Below are positions 34,439-43,061 of a stretch of DNA of 64,000 nt, in pieces (positions within the stretch are counted from its first letter, which is position 1; each line of letters begins with the position of its first letter). Made by a program: the position numbers and the translations under genes. Source of the stretch: GCA-2720975 sp964467985 (lineage in GTDB: Bacteria > Planctomycetota > UBA1135 > GCA-002686595). The stretch covers positions 186,001 to 250,000 of the forward strand of contig CAYXTP010000003.1 of NCBI GenBank assembly GCA_964467985.1, read 5' to 3'. Under the pieces are notes generated by a model. The model did no database searches, was not told the origin of the DNA, and saw only the letters and a list, made by a program, of their open reading frames with translations.

Positions 34439-34971
34439 TACGGTCGGTCCGGGGTGGAAATCACTGCGGTCTGGCCCTCTTCGCCGGCGGGCGTCTCGGG
34501 GGCGCGGGGAATTGATCGAGCTTGGATGAAGCGCCTGCGCAGCCGCTCCCCAAAGGGTACTTCACGTAGCAACAGGGTGGTGAACTTGCGCGCCCGACGC
34601 ACGCCGGCGGCCTCCCAGAAGACCTCCACGTCCACGGCGAATTCGTCGGGGTTGTCCGGATTCACGCGCGCCAAGGCGGAGTAGATCACTCCTCGGGCAC
34701 CCGGCACCCGACGGTCAACGAGCACGCGCGGATCCCCTACGCTGCCATCCTCTTCCAAGGGGAAGAGCGAATTCTCCAGGTCAGCCACCACCCCCTCGAT
34801 GGCGGTGGAAGCGGCTGTGCGCAAGGCGGCCGTACGTGTCAGCGCTGCGCCAAAGGTGAACAGACCCAGCAGGGAGGTCATCGCCATGACGAGTAGACCC
34901 ATCGCCAAGACCACCTCGAGGATGGTGAAACCCCTCGACTTGCGGGCCTTGCTCGCGGGTGAACGTCTCAT
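34438..34971 (-). CDS. Minor pseudopilin, GspI-like
   Basis: The 177-residue product has a type IV prepilin signal: a basic leader (SKARKSRG), cleavage after Gly before Phe, Glu at position +5 and a hydrophobic helix (GFTILEVVLAMGLLVMA). The short length, the ILEVVLAM core and its place between J-like and downstream genes suggest a GspI role in the pseudopilus tip; this is inference by order. A Pro/Glu-rich tail follows the small globular domain. It overlaps the J-like gene by four bases (ATGA). Cleavage would need a prepilin peptidase, which is not in the window. Confidence 0.82.
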   Translation of the reverse strand: MRRSPASKARKSRGFTILEVVLAMGLLVMAMTSLLGLFTFGAALTRTAALRTAASTAIEGVVADLENSLFPLEEDGSVGDPRVLVDRRVPGARGVIYSALARVNPDNPDEFAVDVEVFWEAAGVRRARKFTTLLLREVPFGERLRRRFIQARSIPRAPETPAGEEGQTAVISTPDRP

Positions 34972-36164
34972 CGGCCATTCCCCAATCGATCGGAATTAGC
35001 GGGTCGGCCCAGATTCCAATCGTCGCTGTGCATGGCCACGGGCACTTCCACGGTGATCGTCTCTCCGTAGCGCACCACCGCGCCCACCTCATGGGGAACC
35101 GCGGACGTGCCACGGGCAGCACGCTTCACGTGGATGCGGTCCCCGCGCAAGCTTTGAACTTCCATCCACTCCCCGTCCACGAGGATGTGGCGGCCCTTCT
35201 CGTAGGGCAGGGCGCTGCCCTCGCTGACCTCAAAGGAAGCCGTCTGTTTTTCCAAAGGTTCGAGCAGAACAGGTCGGCGCTGTAAGTCCGCAGGGCGCTC
35301 AAACTCCAGTTCCATGCGCACGCGTCGGGGCAACAGGGGGCGACCCGACACAGCCGGCATGCCGGCTCCGGGCAAGTTCCATGGGTGCGCTTCCCCGTCT
35401 GGTCGCTGGGAATTCCAGGCGTCCCACGATGCACAGCTGTTGGAGAGGTCGGAGCCCATGGTCCAGCCATCCCAGATGATGCTGGTCTGCGTGGCGAACT
35501 GCAGGCCCAGCCACAAAACGCCACCGCTCACTTCCTCCAGCGCACCCACCGGCGGGCGACCTCCGGTAGAGAAGAACTCCGAGCGGAAGAAGGTGCCCGT
35601 CGAACCTGGTTTGAGCAGGGCTTCGCCTCGCATGAGCAGACCCGCTCCGCGGTCCAGTCCGCTCGAACCGATCGGCACGACGGCCCAGGCCACTTCCATC
35701 AAACCGCTCTGAATGGGCGGGGGCGTGCGTTCGTCCTCTGGAATCAGGTTCTCGACGTCCACGCCCAATTCTCGCGCTTGTGCGACCAACTCGGGATCAA
35801 TGCCGCGTGCGGCCAGACGCACCACATCCTCCATGGATGCAGTCCGAACGAGGCGCAGTCGGGGCCATACACGATCCACCCGACCATCGCGGTCCACGTC
35901 GAAATTGACCCAGTCCACAAGGAGATCTCCCTGGGATCCGCCGTGCAAGGAGCGCAGGTCGGCCGCCATGAGTTCAGCCGTGGCCACGCCGCGCTCCACG
36001 ACGAGCCGCTGGTCTTCGCCACGCGTCCACATGTCCAAGGCCGTGTCGAGCAATCGGAAGAGTGCAACCATCAGCATGGCCGCAAGCCCGGAGGCCACGA
36101 TCAACTCCACCATCGTGAAACCACGGCGAGTGCCTGAGGTTTGCCTCGAGATGTTGGTCCTCAT
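34968..36164 (-). CDS. Minor pseudopilin, GspJ-like, enlarged
   Basis: The ATG at 36164 overlaps the K-like stop by four bases and gives 398 residues. An 18-residue leader (with RRG) precedes the cleavage site, and the helix begins FTMVELIVASGLAAMLMV with Glu at +5. GspJ is usually about 200 residues, so this protein is roughly doubled. Near residues 324-366 it contains a beta motif with the pattern VDGExMEV, RAARGT and HxxGAVV that recurs several times in the adjacent giant K-like protein. The conserved polar phrase RGEDQRLVVERGVATAELMAADLRSL after the helix is typical of GspJ. It should lie in the minor pseudopilin tip complex with I and K. Confidence 0.8.
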   Translation of the reverse strand: MRTNISRQTSGTRRGFTMVELIVASGLAAMLMVALFRLLDTALDMWTRGEDQRLVVERGVATAELMAADLRSLHGGSQGDLLVDWVNFDVDRDGRVDRVWPRLRLVRTASMEDVVRLAARGIDPELVAQARELGVDVENLIPEDERTPPPIQSGLMEVAWAVVPIGSSGLDRGAGLLMRGEALLKPGSTGTFFRSEFFSTGGRPPVGALEEVSGGVLWLGLQFATQTSIIWDGWTMGSDLSNSCASWDAWNSQRPDGEAHPWNLPGAGMPAVSGRPLLPRRVRMELEFERPADLQRRPVLLEPLEKQTASFEVSEGSALPYEKGRHILVDGEWMEVQSLRGDRIHVKRAARGTSAVPHEVGAVVRYGETITVEVPVAMHSDDWNLGRPANSDRLGNGR

Positions 36165-39100
36165 TTCTCCACGCTCCGCAACACCTGCCCGGGTGCCTGA
36201 TAACCCACACCCAACCGCAGCAAGCGTGGGGTTTCTTTCCAACCGTGGGAGAGTCCCGTGCGCGCGTCAAAGGCCCCCGGGTCGTAGCGCACAAAGACGC
36301 GCCAGTCGATACGCTCGGACTGGATACCAAGGGGCAGGGCCTCGTCCTGGTCTCGCCCCTCGAGCAAGAGTTGCAGGCCGTTCGCATCCTCTGGATCAGC
36401 GTCCCAAGGAACAGTGGGGTCCGTGCGCTGCAGGACTCCCAGGTGGCACTGCCCGTGAGTGGCGGGTTCAGAATCCCAGAAGGATTCCATCCACCAGGCG
36501 CCGGGCTGTTCCAACTCGAAACCGAAGTACGCCAGTTCCGGTGCGTCCGCTTGTTCGGCCCAGCGGTCCCAGTACCTAAAGGGGAAGCGGATCACGGTGG
36601 TGCGCACGGCGTGCGCGCTGGGCACGGTGCCGTAGCGCCCGCGGAAGAGGCCCGCACCCCGTCCACCATCGTCCCGGGAGGTGGAATCCGGGTCCTCGGC
36701 TCCGTAGCCACCGCGCGGCATTTCGAGGGCACCCTGGCGTTGACGCGTGAAGTGGATCAGTTCATCGCCGATCAGCACGGTGCCCGAGGTGCCAAATCCC
36801 ACGGCGCTCTCGAGGGGCAAGACGGCGTCGGAAGGGCCAATTCCCGCGCTGAGCGAGGTCACGGCCCAGCCTTCCATGAACGTCACCAGCTCGGTGGGTT
36901 GATGGGGCTGCGGATCCGTGCCCAAGAGCCCGCGACCACCCGCGGCAAGGGTGATGTTGCCCGTGTCGGTGTCGCGATCCGTGTAGGCCAAGATCTCATC
37001 GCCGATGCGCAGCAGTCCGCCGTCTTCATCCAACGCTGACAGCGCACCCTGACCGCCTGCCCAACGACCTCCGGGGATGACGAATGACCTAGGCGCAACC
37101 TGCATCGTCTCAGTGGTCTCGTCCATGGCGAGGGTCAGGATCATCTGCGCTCCCTGGCTGTGGGACGAGGGTTGGGTTCCGGGCAAACCGCGCAAGAATT
37201 GCTGCGAGCCGAACGCCACCTCATCCACCACCGCCAGCGGCACTTCGCCGCCCTGCGCGTCAAAAGTCGATCCCACGCTGACCGCAGAAGCCACGCGCGG
37301 GCGTTCCCCCGAAGGGAACTTTGTGATGCGCGCCATGAGTCGCGTGTCCGTGACATTCGTTCCTGCGGTCAGCATGGCGATCGATTCGGGATTGGGTTGG
37401 TCGAAAGCCACGTAGATGTGCTGGATGACCATGTCCGTGTGACTGACTTCGCCGCTCTCGGGGGAACTCGCGTAGGCCACCTCGCCGCGATTGGCATCGA
37501 ATTCCCAACCGTAGTAGGTGTACTCGGCTGCGGGCAGGTGCGCGCGCTCCACGACCATGGGCCAGCCCACATGACTCGGATCCCCACCCGAGACAAAAAC
37601 CGCGTCTCCAGCCCCGGGCCGGCCACCATCCACGCCGCGATCCAGGAGGTGGAAGACTGGCAGGACTTGAGTGCCCGCCGGGTGATCGTGGGAGTAGGTT
37701 CCGAGAACGCCGCGGAACTGGAAGGCCGATGAGACGGCCCTGGAAAGGTAGCGGTCGTCCAGTTCCGATTCCCCACGCATGGGATCCCAGACGGCTCCGG
37801 CCACCTTGGAGTTTGAGGGCGCCGGCGCTGCTGGCGGCGCTCCCTGGGACGAGTACGTACCGCCTTCGCCGGATGATTCACCTCCGCCTCCGCTGCCCAC
37901 TCCGCCACCTCCGGGACCCCCACTACCTCCGTCGTCGGTGGTGCCCAGTAGGTCGTTCAACACTCGACCCGAGAGGGTCAAGCTGACGTACAGGGCCAGG
38001 ATCGCCTGCTCGCGGTCGCGCACAAGTTGCCCCTGCGCCGTGGCCAGTGTGTCGTAGCGCACCCACTCGGTCATTTCAGCGTCGTCCGGTCGAGTGAGCT
38101 GCGCGAACTCTGAGTTGTTCAGGGCCGGAAGATAGGTGAGGTCATCCGCGCCCGGGCAGGGCAGGGAAATGGGAACGCAGTACATGCCCATGTCCATCTG
38201 GCCCTGCACGAGATCCCCATTGCCGTTGGTCGTCCCCTCCCAATCCACAACAAAAACGCGCACGCCGCCTGCGTAGCCAGTGGGGTCTTGGGCGCCGTAG
38301 TTGGGCAGTTCGCTGGCTACCACATCCCCGCGCGCCACTACGTTCAATACATCGCCGGTGTAACCCGAGTAGCGAATGATCTCGACGCCACCTAGGGGTG
38401 CATTGGGTGGCACAGACGAAGTGCCGGTCTGGTCGAACGCCCAGCGCTGTTGGACTAGGGCGGCATAACCCCCGGAGGGGTTGAAAGCGTTCATCACTTC
38501 GGTGGAATCTTCCTGGCTGCGCGGATCATCGGCGAGGGCCAGGACCAAACCGCTCAGGTTGGTGGCCTCGTATCCATCTCCAAAATCCTGGTAGCCTCCG
38601 AGAATGGGATCGGGACCCGAGCCCGATGAGTTGTCCACTTCTACAACGCGAGCCACCCGAAAGGCCCCGATGGCGTCGGGCAGTTGCGAGTTTCCTGCGG
38701 GCAAGTTCGAGGCCAGAATCGAAGAGTAGCCGTACAGGGAAACGCTGGCCCCCGTGGGGTGGTCGGTGGTGATCCCTCCTAGGTTGGCGGGCAGGCCTTC
38801 CACACTCCAGCGGGTGCGGGCCAAGCGTCCGCCCCGACCGGCGTCGGGGCCCACTTCTTGGTGAGCGACTTCCAGGCCACCCGAGGAGAGGGTGTACTCC
38901 ACCAGCTCGTTGCCCACGCGCACGACACCCTGATTCGGAAAGCCCTCGGTGTCCTCCAGGGCCAGGAACCCGGCACCCTGGGCGGCCGGACCAGCGAGCT
39001 TGGACATGCCCGGGCGACGCACGCCGGATGCCGACCCGTTGACCATCAGGCCCAACTGATCGGGGCGCGTTCCTACGACTTCCACGGAGAGGTGGCTCCA

Positions 39101-41356
39101 AGTGTCCACGGGCAATCCCGGGCCGTCCCCTTCCGCTAGGGCCAGTCGAGCTTCGGCCGCCTCTTTGAATCCGGGTGTATCCACATGATCGCCAAAGCCG
39201 TCGAGCACGCGCAGCACCAGATCCTCGCCCTCGAGCAGCAAACTGATACGGTCCGACTCACGGTCCGCGCCACCCACATCCAGCAGGTAGCCACCGCCCA
39301 AGACCGCAGGTTTGACCCAGAGCTCAAACAAGATCGGACTGAGCAGGCCTCCGTCCCTCGCGTTGGCCCAAGTCACACGCCGGTCGTCGATGGCAAAGCC
39401 CAGCGTCTCGTCGGGCAGGTAGCGCCCCTCCAGGTCACGGGTTTCGCGGTCGAAGTGCAATGTGCGACCGCGGTAGCGACCGTCCTCGGTCAGGCGCGCG
39501 GGCCAGAGCTGGGCGAAGGCTTGCTCGTCGCGGGATGCAAAGATGTGCTCGCCGGGACCGGGGTCCGCGCTGTCTGAATCGTCGGGCGTCAAACCGGGTA
39601 GGTACACGCGCCCATCGCGTGTACCCATGTGGGGCCAGACGCGCGATGGCGGTACGGTTCCGCCGTCCCATTGAGATGTGGCCTCAGGGCCCGTAGCCCA
39701 CCAACTCGCCCTGCGCGTCAAGCGCATGGCCTCGTCAAAAGCCTCTTGCGTGGCCCACAGGCTGAAGAGATCTGTTTGCGGCACGATCCACTCCACTCGT
39801 TCACGCATGGCGTGTGTGCGCTCCAAGCCGCTGGGCGCATTGACTGAGGCACGCAACTGCATGGCGTACACGTCTTTGGAAGTGAAGCACAATGGCATGG
39901 TCGAGAAGGTCAGCGACGCGTCGTTGGCATTGAGGCTGTTGACGTAGAGCGCCAGCGAGTCGGCCGAAGAGATGACTGCTCCCCCAGTACCCGCAAAGCG
40001 GTCGGGAGTGATGGGAGAACCCGAAGGCAACTCCTCGATTCCCGCTGCCGGCAGGACGATGCGCTGCATCCAGTCTTCGAGTCCCTCAAAGGGCCGACTC
40101 TCGAGGGTCAGTTGCGCCAGGATCTTCGCCTCACCCGAGGTGATACGTGAGTTCTGACCGCGCAGTTGTAGGTTCTCGAACAGCGCTCGGAGGACCAACT
40201 CGGAAGCCGTATTCACATTGACCGGCCGACGGGCAAGGACGCGCACCTCGCTCTCCCATGCCAGGTAGTCCCGCTCCAGCACGCGATCAAAGAAGATGCG
40301 TCCGTTGTTGGTGCGCATCTGCACGTAACGCAGTTCCCCACCCTCGCTGTCGCCGATCCAAATGGTCGCACCTTCGTTGATGTAGCGTCCATCGTCCACG
40401 GCCAGGGAGAGGGTCAGCCCCGCCTCGATCGATGAAACCAGACGCACCGACTTCTGCCAGGAACTGCCGGCGCACACACCCGCATGCACGCTGCCGATTT
40501 CCCCCAGAGCCGAGTAGGCCCCGTCTCCAACGCCCCCCACCAGGGCAAAGGCGTCGGCTTCGCGGAGCTGTTCGATCGTGTCAAACTCACGCAGACGATC
40601 GTCCGGCCCGGTGATGCGCCAGATCGCGGGTGCGAAGGCCCTTTGATCCATGACGTGCGCGCCGACCGGGTGAGCCGAGGGGGGCCGCGGGCCGTCCGTG
40701 AGCCAATCTCCGTCTTCGTTCTGCACGGTCCCCACCCCACGCGTGCGAACCTGAATTTCCCCATCCTCATCGATCGTGTAGTGAATAAACTCACCCTGAA
40801 TCACGAGGAAGCCCTCCTTCCCAGCGAAGGGATCGGGATCGTTGAGGGCCAAGTCCTCGGCCGAACCGTCGAGCACATCCGAAGTGCGCGTAATCAACCC
40901 CATGGCGTTGGCCATGAGCTGGGGTGGCGCACTGTTCAGATCGATCAACCCGGCCACGTCGCGCACGTGCAAGTCCCACATGGCGCCCGTGGCGTCATTG
41001 GCGTTCATGAACTCCTCGGCGAACTGATTGTCCACGCTTAGTTCGTCGAGGGAGTCGGCGTATGGCGAGAGGTCGGGGAAACCCGCGTGGGATGCCCCCA
41101 GCTGCGCGCGCGCGTGACGCGCGGCGGAATCCAGGTGCAAGCGTGCTTCGGCTCGGTCGGCCAGGTGCACGCTCGCGCGATCCGCATTGCGTGCAGCCAG
41201 CAGAAACGGTGCGCACAGGACGAGCAACGAGAGCACGACGAGTAGCACGGCCATCATGGCGAAGCCGGCCTGGCCGCGGGCTGCACGGACGCTGATCGGG
41301 TCGCAGCGCTGGAGAGACCGAGCGCGCATGAAGTCGGGGAGTTCGGGTCTGTTCAT
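36161..41356 (-). CDS. Giant GspK-like pseudopilin (about 1,731 aa) with LamG-like domain
   Basis: GspK caps the T2SS pseudopilus and is usually 300-350 residues; this one is about 1,731. A basic leader (RAARGQAG) is followed by the helix FAMMAVLLVVLSLLVLCAPFLL, which lacks the usual Glu at +5, as in GspK. The phrase VAGLIDLNSAPPQLM near residue 135 matches the GspK core, and a second NVNTASELVLRALF phrase near 385 supports it. Residues of about 630-780 look like a concanavalin/LamG-type beta-sandwich (LSPILFELWVKP, WSHLSVEVVG). A Gly/Ser-rich linker lies at about 1140-1165. A short beta motif (G-D/N-E, then RGxxGT, then HxxG) recurs several times. It overlaps both neighbours by four bases. 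It may act as a displayed tip adhesin or an extended cap; that is inference. Confidence 0.8.
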   Translation of the reverse strand: MNRPELPDFMRARSLQRCDPISVRAARGQAGFAMMAVLLVVLSLLVLCAPFLLAARNADRASVHLADRAEARLHLDSAARHARAQLGASHAGFPDLSPYADSLDELSVDNQFAEEFMNANDATGAMWDLHVRDVAGLIDLNSAPPQLMANAMGLITRTSDVLDGSAEDLALNDPDPFAGKEGFLVIQGEFIHYTIDEDGEIQVRTRGVGTVQNEDGDWLTDGPRPPSAHPVGAHVMDQRAFAPAIWRITGPDDRLREFDTIEQLREADAFALVGGVGDGAYSALGEIGSVHAGVCAGSSWQKSVRLVSSIEAGLTLSLAVDDGRYINEGATIWIGDSEGGELRYVQMRTNNGRIFFDRVLERDYLAWESEVRVLARRPVNVNTASELVLRALFENLQLRGQNSRITSGEAKILAQLTLESRPFEGLEDWMQRIVLPAAGIEELPSGSPITPDRFAGTGGAVISSADSLALYVNSLNANDASLTFSTMPLCFTSKDVYAMQLRASVNAPSGLERTHAMRERVEWIVPQTDLFSLWATQEAFDEAMRLTRRASWWATGPEATSQWDGGTVPPSRVWPHMGTRDGRVYLPGLTPDDSDSADPGPGEHIFASRDEQAFAQLWPARLTEDGRYRGRTLHFDRETRDLEGRYLPDETLGFAIDDRRVTWANARDGGLLSPILFELWVKPAVLGGGYLLDVGGADRESDRISLLLEGEDLVLRVLDGFGDHVDTPGFKEAAEARLALAEGDGPGLPVDTWSHLSVEVVGTRPDQLGLMVNGSASGVRRPGMSKLAGPAAQGAGFLALEDTEGFPNQGVVRVGNELVEYTLSSGGLEVAHQEVGPDAGRGGRLARTRWSVEGLPANLGGITTDHPTGASVSLYGYSSILASNLPAGNSQLPDAIGAFRVARVVEVDNSSGSGPDPILGGYQDFGDGYEATNLSGLVLALADDPRSQEDSTEVMNAFNPSGGYAALVQQRWAFDQTGTSSVPPNAPLGGVEIIRYSGYTGDVLNVVARGDVVASELPNYGAQDPTGYAGGVRVFVVDWEGTTNGNGDLVQGQMDMGMYCVPISLPCPGADDLTYLPALNNSEFAQLTRPDDAEMTEWVRYDTLATAQGQLVRDREQAILALYVSLTLSGRVLNDLLGTTDDGGSGGPGGGGVGSGGGGESSGEGGTYSSQGAPPAAPAPSNSKVAGAVWDPMRGESELDDRYLSRAVSSAFQFRGVLGTYSHDHPAGTQVLPVFHLLDRGVDGGRPGAGDAVFVSGGDPSHVGWPMVVERAHLPAAEYTYYGWEFDANRGEVAYASSPESGEVSHTDMVIQHIYVAFDQPNPESIAMLTAGTNVTDTRLMARITKFPSGERPRVASAVSVGSTFDAQGGEVPLAVVDEVAFGSQQFLRGLPGTQPSSHSQGAQMILTLAMDETTETMQVAPRSFVIPGGRWAGGQGALSALDEDGGLLRIGDEILAYTDRDTDTGNITLAAGGRGLLGTDPQPHQPTELVTFMEGWAVTSLSAGIGPSDAVLPLESAVGFGTSGTVLIGDELIHFTRQRQGALEMPRGGYGAEDPDSTSRDDGGRGAGLFRGRYGTVPSAHAVRTTVIRFPFRYWDRWAEQADAPELAYFGFELEQPGAWWMESFWDSEPATHGQCHLGVLQRTDPTVPWDADPEDANGLQLLLEGRDQDEALPLGIQSERIDWRVFVRYDPGAFDARTGLSHGWKETPRLLRLGVGYQAPGQVLRSVEK
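36584..40800 (-). repeat. Recurrent protein-level beta motif within the giant K-like gene
   Basis: Related segments lie at about 40660-40800, 38726-38925, 37657-37722, 37130-37225, 36878-37016 and 36584-36783, and a further copy in the J-like gene at about 35065-35193. The shared pattern is a small hydrophobic strand with G-[DNE]-E-x-[ILV]-x-[YFV], a variable stretch, R-G-x2-G-T, then H-x2-G-x2-V. The shorter copies show only the second half. The copies are divergent at DNA level. Confidence 0.55.
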
Positions 41357-42402
41357 TCCACTGTCCCGTAGACGTTCACACGCACGATTTCCACGCGACC
41401 CTCACCGAAGTCCAAACCCACCTCGACCGGTCGTTGGTGAACAGTGGGGTCCAGGCCGCCACCGGCCATGAATTCCACCGCTGCGGGAGTCTGGGCTGTG
41501 AAATTGACGCCGAGCGGCAAGAGGCCTCGCTCACTGCCCACGACCACAGCCAACACGAGCCGATCCAGCACTCCCGAGGGCAGGGTCGTGCCCCCCCCGA
41601 CGAGCAGCGGCCCCTCGACATCCCAAACCGGCACGGTCGCGGAGGTTGAACCAAGGGGTACGCCGTTGATCAGGATACGGAAACTGCGGCGGTCGTAGAC
41701 ACAGCGGATGTGGTTCCATTGATCGGGTCGTAGTACGCCGGCTGCCGTCTGCACGCTGACCCTGGCCCCCTGCTTGCGCTGACCCAGGGCATCCACTTCG
41801 CGTCGGTAGAAAACGGCAGTCACCCCCCCCGAAGAACTGGTTTGCAGTTGGAATGAATCACCGATTTCGATCAGTTGCGCGCCGACCATGCTCTCGGGTT
41901 TGTAGCTGATCTCCAAACTGAACCCGTCGGTCAGATCGAAGCCCGGATCATCCTGCACGGGAAATTCTGCGCGCGCGCGGGCGGGGGCGCCATCGAAGGA
42001 TAGGCCGCGGCCCATGAAGCCCTCGTCATCCAACAACGAACCGCTCCCGGGGAAGACCCCGTCAATTCCATCTGAGCCACGCAAGCTCTCATCTTCAAAG
42101 TGCCAGGTGCCGACAACGCGCATGCCCACCGTGAGGATTTCACCGCTGTCGCGATCCAAGGTCACTCGTGCGGGGGCCCCCAGGGCCAGCGCGGTGTTGT
42201 GCGCCGTGCGCAGCAGACTCGTGACCTGTCCCAAGGCCGCACGCCGACCTGGATCGAGGGAGGCGAATGCACCCAGGCCAATGCCCATCATCACCGCCAG
42301 GAGCCCCATCACGAGCATCAGCTCGATCAAGGTCATGCCCGCACTCTTGAGAGCCGCGCGCCGGGGACTAATCCCGCTCAATCTTGAAGTTGGCGATGTC
42401 AT
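41353..42402 (-). CDS. GspH-like minor pseudopilin fused to a LamG-like domain
   Basis: The product (349 residues from the ATG at 42402) has a prepilin leader ending SAG, then MTLIELMLVMGLLAVMMGIGLG with Glu at +5. The next residues (TSLLRTAHNTALALGAPARVTLD) are typical of GspH/FimT. From about residue 95 a LamG-like domain follows: GRGLSFDGAPARARAEF, a GFSLEISYKP strand, and WNHIRCVYDRRSFRILINGVP. GspH is normally about 170 residues without such a domain. The ATG start overlaps the G-like gene by 35 bases; a TTG at 42381 would shorten that to 14. The stop overlaps the K-like start by four bases. Confidence 0.8.
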   Translation of the reverse strand: MTSPTSRLSGISPRRAALKSAGMTLIELMLVMGLLAVMMGIGLGAFASLDPGRRAALGQVTSLLRTAHNTALALGAPARVTLDRDSGEILTVGMRVVGTWHFEDESLRGSDGIDGVFPGSGSLLDDEGFMGRGLSFDGAPARARAEFPVQDDPGFDLTDGFSLEISYKPESMVGAQLIEIGDSFQLQTSSSGGVTAVFYRREVDALGQRKQGARVSVQTAAGVLRPDQWNHIRCVYDRRSFRILINGVPLGSTSATVPVWDVEGPLLVGGGTTLPSGVLDRLVLAVVVGSERGLLPLGVNFTAQTPAAVEFMAGGGLDPTVHQRPVEVGLDFGEGRVEIVRVNVYGTVE

Positions 42403-43039
42403 CGTCGTTCCCGAAGATGCCGTCGGGGCCGGCCGAGATGATCTGGAAACTGGACTTGCGATAGGGATCACCGGTCTTGAGGGACTGGCGTCCCTTGACC
42501 GGGTTCTCCACCTCCAGGCCGGCCTTGTCGTAGGTCAGGTAGTGGATTTCCTTCTCGTAGTCCCGCCGGTGGATGTAGGCCAGTGGATTTCCCCAGTTGT
42601 CGATCAACTCAAAAGCATCGGGGCTGGTGAAGCGTGTCAGGCTGGTCTTGGTGCTGTCGAGATCCGTGTTCCCCAGCGCGCCCTCGCCTAGATCCGCCGC
42701 CTGCCAAGGACGTCCCTGACGCCACAAGCTGATGACCAGCATCTCTGAGCCCATGTTGATGCGGTTCGGCTTGGGGTCGAGGCTGGATGGGAAGGTCGAG
42801 GGCGGATAGCTCTCGAACTCGTTGTAGTACTCGTCCACGAGGCCACCGACTTGCTGGATCAGGGACTTGGTGTTGCCGATCTCCACGCTGCGCTGGGCAC
42901 TGCCTGCAGAGCGTACGAGGAAGGTCACGAGGATCGAAAGGATGAGCAACACCGCCAGGATTTCGATCAGGGTGAATCCGCGCTGGGGATTCACCTCGGC
43001 TCGGTTCTCGAACGGGGGGAGTTGAGGGATGTGGGACAT
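42368..43039 (-). CDS. Major pseudopilin, GspG-like
   Basis: The 223-residue product has a leader ending in QRG, then FTLIEILAVLLILSILVTFLV with Glu at +5. The C-terminal phrase SAGPDGIFGNDDDI is the calcium-binding loop that marks GspG major pseudopilins. The central phrase FELIDNWGNPLAYIHRRDYE also matches the family (DxWGxPxxY). It is longer than the usual 140 residues. It lies 22 bases after the TPR protein gene and overlaps the H-like gene. A second GspG-like pilin is encoded at 57264-58147. Confidence 0.88.
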   Translation of the reverse strand: MSHIPQLPPFENRAEVNPQRGFTLIEILAVLLILSILVTFLVRSAGSAQRSVEIGNTKSLIQQVGGLVDEYYNEFESYPPSTFPSSLDPKPNRINMGSEMLVISLWRQGRPWQAADLGEGALGNTDLDSTKTSLTRFTSPDAFELIDNWGNPLAYIHRRDYEKEIHYLTYDKAGLEVENPVKGRQSLKTGDPYRKSSFQIISAGPDGIFGNDDDIANFKIERD

Positions 43040-43061
43040 AGCGCAGGTGCGATGCTAGGAG

